Source: Saccharopolyspora kobensis
GTDB lineage: Bacteria; Actinomycetota; Actinomycetes; Mycobacteriales; Pseudonocardiaceae
Assembly: GCF_900108315.1 (NCBI RefSeq)
Contig: NZ_FNVB01000009.1
Coordinates: 248,001-312,000, forward strand
Reading direction: 5' to 3'
DNA: 64,000 nucleotides
The translations under genes were made by a program, and so were the position numbers. This document shows, one piece after another, positions 44,838 to 52,518 of this stretch; the first letter of the stretch is position 1; each line of letters starts with the position of its first letter. The notes beneath the pieces were generated by a model that saw only the letters and a list, made by a program, of their open reading frames with translations, did no database searches and had not been told where the DNA came from.

Positions 44838-45860
44838 CTAGATCTCCTCGGGCAGCCCGAAGCCCGCGAACTGCTCGGCGCCGATGAACGACGTGATCTC
44901 CCGGATCAGTCCGTCGTGCAGCGTGAACACGTTGATCGACCACGGGCGGTGCGAGGTCTCGCCGTCGCGGCGCAGGTAGCAGGCCACCGCGGGTTGGCCG
45001 TTGGCGTTGACCGGGATGTGCCGCCAGGCCCCGCACGAGGAGAGCGGCACCTCGACGGCGAAGTCCATCACCGCGTCGACACCGCGGTACCAGTGCGGCA
45101 GCGGCGGCATCGACCAGGTGACGTCGGCGGTGAGCAGGGAGAGCAGGAGATCGGCGTCGCCGCGCTCCAGCGCGGTCGCGAACCCGGTGACGATCTCCTG
45201 GATCCGCCCGTCGTCGAGCCGGCTCAGCGCCTGCTGCTGGGTGCGGGACGGGACCTTCTCGGCCACGATCCGGCGGGCGCGCTGCAACGCGCTGTTCACC
45301 GACGCGGTCGAGGTGTCCATCGCCTCGGCGATCTCGGCGGCGGAGAAGCCGAGCACCTCGAACAGCAGCAGCGCCGCCCGCTGGTTGCCGGGCAGGTGCT
45401 GCAGCGCGGCGACGAAGGCGAGCTCCACGGCCTCGCGTTGCTCGTAGTGCGCCTCCGGCGCGGCCCGGCCGCTGCTGAGCCCGGCGTCGGCGTAAGGCCC
45501 CAGCCACGCGACATCGGTGAGCGGGGCGGAATCGACGACGGCGTGGGCGCTCGACGGCCCGAGGTCGACGGGCAAGGCCCGCTTGCCGCGGCTCTCGATG
45601 GTGTCCAGGCAGGTGCGGGTGGCGATGGTGTGCAGCCAGGTGCGGACGGAGCTGCGGCCTTCGAACCGCTCCAGCCCGCGCCACGCCCGCACCAGTGCGT
45701 CCTGCAGCGCGTCGTCGGCGTCGTAGGACGAGCCGAGCATGCGGTAGCAGTGCGCGTGCAGCTCCCGGCGCAGCGGTGCCACGAGCCGGTCGAACGCCGC
45801 GCCGTCCCCTGCGCGGGCCAGGGCCAGGTCGTCGGCCGTGCTGGAAGAAATCTCGCTCAC
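44838..45860 (-). CDS. ECF sigma factor with SnoaL-like C-terminal domain (SigX5 type)
   Basis: A 340-residue ECF sigma factor. Region 2 has LVAPLRRELHAHCYRMLGSS and DADDALQDALVRAWRGLERF; region 4 has LPGNQRAALLLFEVLGFSAA and EIAEAMDTSTASVNSALQRA. A C-terminal SnoaL-like domain follows (EIVTGFATALERGDADLLLS, SFIGAEQFAGFGLPEEI). This is the TIGR02960 group, in which the C-terminal domain is thought to modulate the sigma factor. GTG at 45860 is 63 bases from the divergent hydrolase gene, a probable regulatory target. Confidence 0.88.
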   Translation of the reverse strand: MSEISSSTADDLALARAGDGAAFDRLVAPLRRELHAHCYRMLGSSYDADDALQDALVRAWRGLERFEGRSSVRTWLHTIATRTCLDTIESRGKRALPVDLGPSSAHAVVDSAPLTDVAWLGPYADAGLSSGRAAPEAHYEQREAVELAFVAALQHLPGNQRAALLLFEVLGFSAAEIAEAMDTSTASVNSALQRARRIVAEKVPSRTQQQALSRLDDGRIQEIVTGFATALERGDADLLLSLLTADVTWSMPPLPHWYRGVDAVMDFAVEVPLSSCGAWRHIPVNANGQPAVACYLRRDGETSHRPWSINVFTLHDGLIREITSFIGAEQFAGFGLPEEI

Positions 45861-45923
45861 GGCGATGATTCTGCCCCGGCTCCGCCGGTCAACACCGGTG
45901 AACCGATTTCTAGGAGGATCACC

Positions 45924-46742
45924 ATGACGAACGCGCCCACCACCGGCCTGCTCCGGGTGCCCGACGGCCGGCTGCACTTCGAGGTGCGCGGCCGCGGACC
46001 GCTCGTGGTGCTGACCGGTGCCCCGATGGACGCCCGGTCCTTCGAGCCGCTGGCCGAGCTGCTGGCCGTCGACCACGCGGTGCTCACCACCGACCCGCGC
46101 GGCATCAACCGCAGCCCGCTGGACGACCCCGAGCAGGACTCGACGCCGGAGCTGCGCGCCGACGACCTGGCCCGCCTCATCGCGCACGTCGACGCCGGTC
46201 CCGCCGCGGTCCTCGGCTCCAGCGGGGGAGCGGTCAGCGCCCTGGCCCTGGCGCAGTCGCGGCCGGAGCTGATCAGCGCCGTCGTGGCGCACGAGCCGCC
46301 GCTGTGCGAGCTGCTGCCGGACCGCGAGCAGTTGCGCGAGAGCACCGAGGACATCATCGCCACCCACCTGTCCGGCGACTACCTGGGTGGATGGCGGAAG
46401 TTCCTGGCGATGGCCAACATCGACATGCCGCCGGAGGCGGTCGGCGAGATCTTCGGCGGCGAGCGCGACGCGCAGCAGACCGCCGACGACCACTACCAGC
46501 ATGCGCACATGCTCCGCGGCACCTCGCACTGGACGCCCGATCTCGACGCCCTGCGCGCGGTGGCGGACCGGATCGTGGTCGGCATCGGCGAGGAGTCGGG
46601 CGGGCAGCTGTGCGAGCGCACCTCGAAGGCGCTGGCGGCGGAGCTGGGCGCCGACCCGGTGATGTTCCCCGGCGATCACATCGGTTTCGTCGGCGCCCCG
46701 GCCGAGTTCGAAGCCCGCCTCCGCGAAGTGCTGCCGAGCTAG
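45924..46742 (+). CDS. Alpha/beta hydrolase
   Basis: A 272-residue alpha/beta-hydrolase-fold protein. The nucleophile elbow is VLGSSGGAVSAL with Ser near residue 97, the oxyanion region is LVVLTGAPMDARSFEPLAEL, and the catalytic His is in MFPGDHIGFVGAP. Substrate unknown. TAGGAGG stands seven bases before the ATG. Divergent from the ECF sigma gene with a 63-base shared promoter region. Confidence 0.87.
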   Translation: MTNAPTTGLLRVPDGRLHFEVRGRGPLVVLTGAPMDARSFEPLAELLAVDHAVLTTDPRGINRSPLDDPEQDSTPELRADDLARLIAHVDAGPAAVLGSSGGAVSALALAQSRPELISAVVAHEPPLCELLPDREQLRESTEDIIATHLSGDYLGGWRKFLAMANIDMPPEAVGEIFGGERDAQQTADDHYQHAHMLRGTSHWTPDLDALRAVADRIVVGIGEESGGQLCERTSKALAAELGADPVMFPGDHIGFVGAPAEFEARLREVLPS

Positions 46743-46818
46743 GCGGCGACGCCGAGCACCGGGACGGCCACGGCGGTCCGCGGGACGACCGCCGAGCCCT
46801 GGTCGACGACCGGGCGGT

Positions 46819-47034
46819 TCACCCGCGGCTCCGGCGCCGGTGGTTCCGCTCGGCGAGGAGCACCGCGCCCGCGCCGAGCGCGGCCAGCACCAGGTTCGTC
46901 CAGGGCTGAGCTCCCGGAACGAGGTTGACCAGGAAGGCGCTCTCCGCGGGATCGGTGCCGAAGGTGCTCTGCACCAGCGGCGCGAGGCCTTGCACCAGCA
47001 GCACGACACCGACGATCCACAGCAGCGTTCGCAT
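46819..47034 (-). CDS. Small membrane protein divergent from TetR
   Basis: A 71-residue protein with two membrane helices: MRTLLWIVGVVLLVQGLAPL and WTNLVLAALGAGAVLLAERN, then a basic tail HRRRSRG. No family recognised. GAGGAGG precedes the ATG. Its promoter region holds two copies of a 12-bp palindrome that also lies before the TetR gene, so it is the likely target of that repressor. Confidence 0.75.
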   Translation of the reverse strand: MRTLLWIVGVVLLVQGLAPLVQSTFGTDPAESAFLVNLVPGAQPWTNLVLAALGAGAVLLAERNHRRRSRG

Positions 47035-47052
47035 CGACGCCTCCTCTTTTTG

Positions 47053-47089
47053 GCACAGCTGTGCTGAATAGTAAACAGTACAGCTGTGC
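47053..47089. promoter_or_regulatory. Twin TetR operators
   Basis: GCACAGCTGTGC (47053-47064, perfect palindrome) and GTACAGCTGTGC (47078-47089, one mismatch) stand 25 bases apart in the 67-base gap between the divergent small membrane gene and the TetR gene. Typical for local autoregulation. Confidence 0.72.
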
Positions 47090-47101
47090 TATAAAAGTGG
47101 T

Positions 47102-47707
47102 GTGCCGAAGATCGTGGACCACGATGAGCGCCGGCTGGAGATCGCCGAAGCGCTGTGGCAGGTCGCTCGGCGCGACGGGATCCACGCGGTGTCGGTGCGA
47201 ACCGTGGCGGCGCAGGCGCGGATGTCGCCGACGGCCCTGCGCTACTTCTTCACCACCCAGGACGAGCTGCTGGAGTTCGCCATGCACGCGGTCGCCGACC
47301 GCGTGGCGGTCCGCGTCCGGTCGCGCCTCGACGCCGCCGGAACTCCGGAGGGCGTCCGGCGGCTCCTGGAGGAGCTCGTCCCGCTCGACGACGACCGGCG
47401 CCTGGAGCAGGGCGTCTACCTGGCTTTCGTGGTGCGCGCGCAAACCCATCCGGGATTGCGCGCGGTGGGCGAGGAAGTGGAGTCGCAACTCGCCGGCCTG
47501 GTCCGCACCGCGATGGAGGCGCTGCGCGCGTCCGGCGGCCTCGGCGAGGGGCGGTCGATCGGTGGCGCGGCGCGCAGCACCTACGCGCTGCTGGACGGAC
47601 TCGCGTTCCAGGGCGCGCTCTGGCCGGAGCGGCATCCGCCCAAGGAGCTCAAGAAGATCTTGCACGAGCACCTGGCCGAGCTGGCGTCGCCGCTCGCCGG
47701 GAGCTGA
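47102..47707 (+). CDS. TetR-family repressor
   Basis: A 201-residue TetR regulator. The helix-turn-helix is GIHAVSVRTVAAQARMSPTA then LRYFFTTQDELLEFAMHAVA. The ligand domain is TetR_C-like and unassigned. GTG at 47102 lies 12 bases after the second operator. It probably represses itself and the divergent membrane gene. Confidence 0.88.
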   Translation: MPKIVDHDERRLEIAEALWQVARRDGIHAVSVRTVAAQARMSPTALRYFFTTQDELLEFAMHAVADRVAVRVRSRLDAAGTPEGVRRLLEELVPLDDDRRLEQGVYLAFVVRAQTHPGLRAVGEEVESQLAGLVRTAMEALRASGGLGEGRSIGGAARSTYALLDGLAFQGALWPERHPPKELKKILHEHLAELASPLAGS

Positions 47708-48223
47708 TGCGCACAGTGGACTCGAGGTGTCCGATGCGGACGTCGCCGGGTGATGGCGGTTACACGTGCCGCACCGCAGGTGCCGCCTCCGCGTTCGCTA
47801 AGATCGGTGGTGGGTACTTCGGTACCGCAATCGGGGTGATCGGCGGCGGATGCGAACGCGGGAAGCGGTGCGCTGAGGCGGTTTTTCGCAGTCGCGGTAC
47901 CCGGGCGGGAACCGTCGCGGCATCGCGGTCGAGGCGGCAGCAGTTCACCTGTCCGGGCGACTCGGGGTCGGGATGGATAACAATCCCGGATCAGTGCGCG
48001 ATCATGTCCTTGCTCGACTCGCGGTCAACGTCGCCGGCGCAGATGATTTGTGCAAGCCGCGTGACCTGCGGACCGCCGATCGGCCACGCTGGTTGATCCG
48101 CCCGATTGCTGACCGAAACGAACTCGTGATGCGTTTGCGCGCAACGGGCTGCCGTTGCGCTTCGTCTCTCTAGCAGTTGGTGGTTCGTCCAACGGGACTG
48201 ACTACAGGACGGGGGAAGTCAGG
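47708..48223. other. Stretch of about 515 bases without a confident gene
   Basis: Contains only a weak 66-codon frame (47973-48173, MDNNPGSVRDHVLARLAVNV) with a poor ribosome site and no family match. I looked for a c-di-AMP (ydaO) riboswitch or other leader structure in front of the small membrane gene at 48224 and found none. The sequence GGTACTTCGGTACC (47815-47828) forms a small perfect hairpin. Confidence 0.4.
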
Positions 48224-48430
48224 ATGTCCGCTCCAGGGATCGGCAAGAACTCGCACCTCTCGCTGCCCGATTTCGCTTCGGTGACCAAGCTGCCGAAGCC
48301 GATCAAGGCGCTCGTCTACCTGGTCATGCTGTCGGTGCTGACCGTGGCCGGGATCGCCGCGCTGATGGCCGCGATGGTCGTCATCGGTCAGTTCACCGGC
48401 GCGTTCGACGTCTTCAGCTTCATCGGCTGA
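48224..48430 (+). CDS. Small single-pass membrane protein
   Basis: A 68-residue protein. A polar N-terminus (MSAPGIGKNSHLSLPDFASV) precedes one long membrane segment, IKALVYLVMLSVLTVAGIA then ALMAAMVVIGQ. No family recognised. GGGGGAAG lies nine bases before the ATG at 48224, and a strong terminator follows, so it looks like a true single-gene unit. Confidence 0.65.
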   Translation: MSAPGIGKNSHLSLPDFASVTKLPKPIKALVYLVMLSVLTVAGIAALMAAMVVIGQFTGAFDVFSFIG

Positions 48431-48446
48431 ACGGCTCGCGACCAAC

Positions 48447-48478
48447 GGGCGGCGCACCACCGGTGCGCCGCCCTTTCT
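48447..48478 (+). terminator. Rho-independent terminator
   Basis: Perfect 12-bp stem GGGCGGCGCACC / GGTGCGCCGCCC with a three-base loop then TTTCTC, 17 bases after the small membrane gene. Confidence 0.88.
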
Positions 48479-48635
48479 CATGCCCGCGCGCGACCCGCTA
48501 GTCCGGTCGGCGCAACGCCGTGCGCAGGGCATTCGACCGGTCCGACCAACCGGCCGCTAGGCCGCTCGGCGGGTCCACCCGAAGGTCGGAACAACCCGGG
48601 ACCTCGCTACGATCGCCAGTGTTGCCAACGCCACG

Positions 48636-48710
48636 GGGGCAGTAGCTCAGCAGGTCAGAGCAGCGGACTCATAATCCGTCAGGTCGTGGGTTCAAGTCCC
48701 ACCTGCCCCA
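48636..48710 (+). tRNA. tRNA with anticodon CAT (Met elongator or Ile2)
   Basis: Acceptor GGGGCAG pairs with CTGCCCC, anticodon stem CGGA/TCCG encloses CTCATAA with CAT at 48670-48672, and T arm GTGGG-TTCAAGT-CCCAC. Whether C34 is read as Met or as lysidine-modified Ile cannot be told from the sequence. A TACGAT (48608-48613) may be its -10 box. Confidence 0.93.
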
Positions 48711-48827
48711 CAAAACACCAGGTGGAACGGTCGCGGACTTGACGCTGCTCGGTCGGTCCGGTGGATTTCCCGGACTTCGTCCGCCGGTTCTGCGCGCTTT
48801 TCGCATCGGCGTGGAAAAGCGGATCGG

Positions 48828-49313
48828 TCAGGGGAGCAGGAACGCGCTCGGGAGGGTTGCGCCGCTCTTGACCGTGTCCATGAGGAACATCGTGTCGTAG
48901 CGGCGGATGTTGTCGTCGCTCTTGAACAGCTCATCGCTCAGGTCGCGGAGGGCTCGCACCGAGGTCGCCGTGAGCAGCACGGCGTAGTCCCACCGGCCCG
49001 AGAGGGCGTAGCACTGCTGGACCTCCGGCCGGGCGCGGAGCCGGTCGGCGATGCGCCGGTGGTGGTCGAGGGATTCCTCGACCAGGGAGAGCACCACGAG
49101 CGCCTGGGTCAGGGCCGGGGCGTGCTCGGCGCTGACGACGGCGACGGTGCGCAGGAGACCGGCGGACTTGTAGCTCGTGATGCGGCGCTGGACCGCGCTG
49201 GGGGACAGGCCGACCTGGTCGCCGAGCTCGCGGAGCGTCTGGTCGGCGTCGGCCTGCAGCAGGTCCAGCAGCTGCACGTCGATCTCGTCCAGCGGTCTCC
49301 TCCGGGTGCTCAC
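48828..49313 (-). CDS. Lrp/AsnC-family regulator
   Basis: A 161-residue Lrp-type regulator. The DNA-binding part is LDEIDVQLLDLLQADADQTL and GLSPSAVQRRITSYKSAGLL; the RAM sensor domain has ALSGRWDYAVLLTATSVRAL. Start GTG at 49313 (MSTRRRPLDEID). It is divergent from the PLP dehydratase and P5C-reductase-like genes, with an inverted repeat at its own start codon, so it probably senses an amino acid and controls both directions. Confidence 0.9.
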   Translation of the reverse strand: MSTRRRPLDEIDVQLLDLLQADADQTLRELGDQVGLSPSAVQRRITSYKSAGLLRTVAVVSAEHAPALTQALVVLSLVEESLDHHRRIADRLRARPEVQQCYALSGRWDYAVLLTATSVRALRDLSDELFKSDDNIRRYDTMFLMDTVKSGATLPSAFLLP

Positions 49314-49330
49314 GCGCAAAAATATTGCGT
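49314..49330. promoter_or_regulatory. Candidate Lrp operator
   Basis: GCGCAAAAATATTGCGT, arms GCGCAA/TTGCGT around AAATA, in an AT-rich spot abutting the Lrp start codon and 56 bases before the dehydratase gene. Shape fits Lrp-type sites. Confidence 0.5.
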
Positions 49331-49385
49331 GCGAGCCCGAACAAAGCAAGCGGTTGCCGGGCCGGAATGCCTAGCGTCACGAGCC

Positions 49386-50357
49386 GTGAACCAGTTCAAC
49401 GCACCCACCGATCTCGTCCTGGGCGACATCTCGCGGACCAGGACCGCCATTCCCGACTGCTTCCTGGACACCCCGCAGTACGAGGACGAACTGCTCAACG
49501 CGGTGCTCGGGCGCCGCGTCACCGTCAAGGTGGAGATCGCCAACCCCATCCGGAGCTTCAAGGGACGCGGCGTCGGCCTCGCGCTCGCCGGGCTGCCGGC
49601 CGGTGGCACGGTCGTCTGCGCTTCGTCGGGCAACTTCGGTCAGGCGGTGGCCTACATCGGCCGCGCTCGCGGCCTGCGCGTCGTCGTGTGCACGACCACC
49701 GACGTCAATCCCGCCAAACGCGCGCGCATGGCGGCCTTCGGCGCGGAGGTGGTCGAGGTCGATGGGACCGCGGAGGCGGCGCACCGCGCTGCCGAGGCCT
49801 TCGCCGAGGAGACCGGGGCCCAGCTGATCGTCGACGGTGTCCATCCGGGCGTCGCCGAAGGCGCGGCCACGATCGCCGCTGAGCTCTCCCGCGCGGGCGA
49901 GTTCGAGGCGGTCGTCGCGCCCATCGGCGACGGCAGCCTGATCAGCGGGATCGCGCTCTGGCTGCGCGAGCACGCTCCCCGCACCCGAATCATCGGCGTC
50001 AACACCACCGACGCGCCCGCGATGCAGCGCAGCGTCCAGGCAGGTCGACCGGTTGCCGTCGCGCCGGCGAGCAACTTCGCGGAGGGCATCTCGATCCCGC
50101 AGCCCCACCCCGAATCGGTCGCTCGCGTGCGGGCGCTCGTCGACGACATCGTCCTGGTCGACGAGCGCGAACTCCGCGAAGCGATGAGTCTCATCGCGCA
50201 GCACCTCTCGGTGCTCGCGGAACCGGCCGGAGCCGCCGGGATCGCGGCGATCGCCGCCGGGCGCATCCCGCACGGCAAGATCGCCACCCTCATCACCGGG
50301 GGCAATCCCCGGCCCGCTGTCGCGGAAGCCCTGCGCACCCACCTGGAGCGCGCGTGA
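49386..50357 (+). CDS. Serine/threonine dehydratase-like PLP enzyme
   Basis: A 323-residue fold type II PLP enzyme. The PLP lysine is in IRSFKGRGVGLALA near residue 60, ASSGNFGQAVAYIG binds substrate, and PIGDGSLISGIALWLRE holds the phosphate loop (Gly-rich GDGS instead of GGGG). Most like threonine/serine dehydratases that release ammonia, forming 2-oxo acids; a racemase or cyclase is possible. GTG at 49386. Its stop overlaps the P5C-reductase-like start (GTGA). Confidence 0.84.
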   Translation: MNQFNAPTDLVLGDISRTRTAIPDCFLDTPQYEDELLNAVLGRRVTVKVEIANPIRSFKGRGVGLALAGLPAGGTVVCASSGNFGQAVAYIGRARGLRVVVCTTTDVNPAKRARMAAFGAEVVEVDGTAEAAHRAAEAFAEETGAQLIVDGVHPGVAEGAATIAAELSRAGEFEAVVAPIGDGSLISGIALWLREHAPRTRIIGVNTTDAPAMQRSVQAGRPVAVAPASNFAEGISIPQPHPESVARVRALVDDIVLVDERELREAMSLIAQHLSVLAEPAGAAGIAAIAAGRIPHGKIATLITGGNPRPAVAEALRTHLERA

Positions 50358-51145
50358 TCGAGTCCATCGGCATCATCGGAACCGGATCCATCGCCGCGGA
50401 CGTCGTGGACGGGCTGTGCACCGCGCCCGAGCCGAGCCCGGCGATCCACCTCTCCCCGCGCAACGCCCGGATCGCCGAAGCGCTGGCCCGCCGCCACCCC
50501 GACGTCCACGTCTGCATCGACAACCAGTCGGTCGTCGATGCCGCGGAGCTGCTGCTCCTCGCAGTTCGCCCCGATGCTGTGCGCGAGGCCCTCACCGGGC
50601 TCCGGGTACCTGATGGCCGAGTGCTCATCAGCGCCGTCGCGGGATGGTCCGTCGAGGCGCTGCGGGCACAGCTCGATGCCGACGTGACGGTGGTCCGCTC
50701 GATCCCGCTGCCAGCGGTGCGGCACCAGCGCGGCGTCACCGCACTCCACCCGGCGCATCCGGCCGCGGAAGAGGTGTTCGACCGGCTCGGCGGCGCTCTG
50801 GCGGTCGACGACCCCACCACCTTCGACGCGCTTTCCGCCGCAACGGCGACGATCTCCACCCACCTGCACTACCTGGGCGCCGTTGCCGACTGGATCGCAC
50901 GCCAAGGCATGGAGCCGCGCGCCGCGGAGAGCTACGTGCGCAGCATGTTCTCGGGCGTCAACGTCTCTCTCGCCGATCAGAGCACCGGGCTGTCCGAGCT
51001 CGGCCGAGCGCACGAAACTCCCGGCGGTAACAACGAGGCCCTGCGCGCGAGGTGGTTCGACTCGCAGAACAGGGCAGCGCTCGACGAGGCGCTGGAGCAC
51101 ATCCGCCGGCGGGTCGCCGCCAGCACGAGCGAATGGGCCCGGTGA
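50354..51145 (+). CDS. Pyrroline-5-carboxylate-reductase-like dehydrogenase
   Basis: A 263-residue NAD(P)-binding protein. The Rossmann motif GIIGTGSIAADVVDGL is at the N-terminus, then LLLLAVRPDAVREAL and SAVAGWSVEALRAQL, as in P5C reductases. The C-terminal part has QSTGLSELGRAHETPGGNNE, like the ProC dimer domain. It is coupled to the dehydratase, so the pair may act on one amino-acid-derived imine; proline synthesis is less likely given the pairing and the Lrp regulator. Confidence 0.8.
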   Translation: MIESIGIIGTGSIAADVVDGLCTAPEPSPAIHLSPRNARIAEALARRHPDVHVCIDNQSVVDAAELLLLAVRPDAVREALTGLRVPDGRVLISAVAGWSVEALRAQLDADVTVVRSIPLPAVRHQRGVTALHPAHPAAEEVFDRLGGALAVDDPTTFDALSAATATISTHLHYLGAVADWIARQGMEPRAAESYVRSMFSGVNVSLADQSTGLSELGRAHETPGGNNEALRARWFDSQNRAALDEALEHIRRRVAASTSEWAR

Positions 51146-51151
51146 GGCGGT

Positions 51152-51395
51152 TCAGGACCGCGGCAGGGTGATCGTCGCGGTGAGGCCGCCGTCCGGGTTG
51201 GGCGTGGCGGTGGCGGTGCCGTGGTGGCTGTGGGCGATCGCCCGGACCAGGGTGAGGCCGAGGCCGTGCCCGCCTGGGTGAGTGCGGGCGCGGACGCGGT
51301 GGAACGGCTCGAACAGCCGCTCGGCGTCCTCGGGCGTGATGCATGGTGCGGGTGGTCGCCAGCGGGGTGCGCAGCTCGTCGTCTTCGCGGATCGC
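51152..51395 (-). pseudogene. Remnant of a two-component histidine kinase
   Basis: The last 62 codons (51152-51340) read ITPEDAERLFEPFHRVRART then HPGGHGLGLTLVRAIAHSHH, the G2 box and C-terminus of a HATPase domain, ending ITLPRS and a stop. Directly upstream, in a shifted frame, comes DELRTPLATTRTM (51346-51390), the end of an H-box. The roughly 70-100 residues that should separate the two are missing and the frame changes, so this is a deletion-born pseudogene. No response-regulator gene remains. Confidence 0.72.
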
Positions 51396-51786
51396 CGTGG
51401 CCGTCGCCGGACTGGCCGTCATGCTCGGCGCGGGCGGAGTCGCGTTCGCCAACACCGGGGACGCACCGACCGATGGGGGAAAGCCGACGGCGATCGAGTG
51501 TCGCAAGGTCGAGCACCTGGAACCCGGTGTCCCGTTCGAACCGGCGAAGCCGGTCGAGGATGCCCCGGCGGAGCCGCTGGAGCCCGGCGCCCCCGCTGTT
51601 CCGGCGAAGCCGATCGAGGAAGCACCGACCAAGCCGCTGGAGCCTGGCGCTGGTGAGGCGATCGAGTGCAGGCAGGTGGACGGGCCGCTGCCCGGCGTTC
51701 CGTCCCACCCGACCGAGCCGGGCGCCGAGGTGCTGCCGCCCGGCACTCCCGGCGAGTCCGCGGAACAGGCCGAGCCGGTGAAGTAA
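51367..51786 (+). CDS. Secreted Pro/Glu-rich protein with imperfect repeats
   Basis: A 139-residue precursor starting MRSSSSSRIAVAVAGLAVML then GAGGVAFANT, a signal peptide with a likely cut after AFA. The mature part has repeats PAKPVEDAPAEPLEPGAP / PAKPIEEAPTKPLEPGA and two IECR segments with Cys. No family recognised. Its 5' end lies antisense to the histidine-kinase remnant. An ATG at 51343 gives a longer N-terminus. The gene may be a young one. Confidence 0.55.
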   Translation: MRSSSSSRIAVAVAGLAVMLGAGGVAFANTGDAPTDGGKPTAIECRKVEHLEPGVPFEPAKPVEDAPAEPLEPGAPAVPAKPIEEAPTKPLEPGAGEAIECRQVDGPLPGVPSHPTEPGAEVLPPGTPGESAEQAEPVK

Positions 51787-51856
51787 CCAGGCCGGGGCCG
51801 GGTGGCTCGTGGTGGTTCTCCACGAGCTGCCCGGTTGTTCTGCACCTGGCGCCCGG

Positions 51857-52030
51857 TCATCCCCCGCCGCCGTCGCCCCCGCCGCCACCTCCGTCGCTCC
51901 CGCCACCGCCGTCGCTGAACCCGCCGACTCGGCGGCGGCCGCGGGGCCCACGCCGTCGCTTCGGCCCCGCCACCACGAGCAGAACGACGAATGCCACCAG
52001 CAGCAGCACGAACATCCCGCTGTCACTCAT
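51857..52030 (-). CDS. Mini membrane protein with Gly/Asp tail, copy 1
   Basis: A 57-residue protein: one membrane helix (MFVLLLVAFVVLLVVAG), a basic stretch PKRRRGPRGRRR, then the tail GGFSDGGGGSDGGGGGDGGG. A second gene of identical length and layout lies 170 bases upstream on the same strand. No Shine-Dalgarno is visible; both share CCGG-ACGTCT-CCT before the ATG. Gly-rich tails of this kind may be surface-exposed or cytoplasmic; topology suggests a basic inner side. Not previously recognised by me. Confidence 0.6.
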   Translation of the reverse strand: MSDSGMFVLLLVAFVVLLVVAGPKRRRGPRGRRRVGGFSDGGGGSDGGGGGGDGGGG

Positions 52031-52200
52031 CACACGAGGGAGACGTCCGGAGGTGTTCCGGGGTTGCTCGTGCCCGCTGATGTCCGGAGCGGTGCTGGTC
52101 GACGGCCGCCCACTTCAGCGGCCACGGGCCTGCCCAGGCCACGGTCGGGGTCTCGCAGCGACTAGCCCCGTCCGCGTTCCCAGAGTCCTGGACTCGTCTG

Positions 52201-52374
52201 TCACTCGCCGCCGCCACCGTCGCCGTCATTGCCGCCGCCACCATGGCCACCAACGCCATTGCCGCCGCCCCGCTTCGCCCGGCGCACTGAGTACACGACC
52301 AGCGCGACCATCAAGCCGCCAGTGGTCAGGATCGGCAGCAAACCCAGGACGTCAGCGCCAATTTCAATCGTCAT
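52201..52374 (-). CDS. Mini membrane protein with Gly/Asp tail, copy 2
   Basis: A 57-residue protein, MTIEIGADVLGLLPILTTGG then LMVALVVYSVRRAKRGGG, ending in GGHGGGGNDGDGGGGE. Same plan as copy 1: short N-terminus, one membrane helix, basic cluster, Gly/Asp tail, 58 codons with stop. Upstream TCCGGGACGTCTTCCTTCC resembles the upstream region of copy 1. Sequence identity outside the tail is low, so common origin is likely but not certain. Confidence 0.58.
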   Translation of the reverse strand: MTIEIGADVLGLLPILTTGGLMVALVVYSVRRAKRGGGNGVGGHGGGGNDGDGGGGE

Positions 52375-52518
52375 GGAAGGAAGACGTCCCGGACGGTCTC
52401 ACCGGTTCACTCGGTCGCCACTTCCCGTTCATCCGGGGCATGTCGTTCTCCCTGATGGCTCTTCTCGGTGGCGAGCCACTGGAATGCCGTCACTCGCCGG
52501 GGTTTTCGGCCCTCATCC

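Noticed and set aside
47973-48173. 66-codon frame in the gap before the small membrane gene
   Set aside because: Weak ribosome site, no homology or domain, and mixed codon use; kept only as a note in the gap entry.
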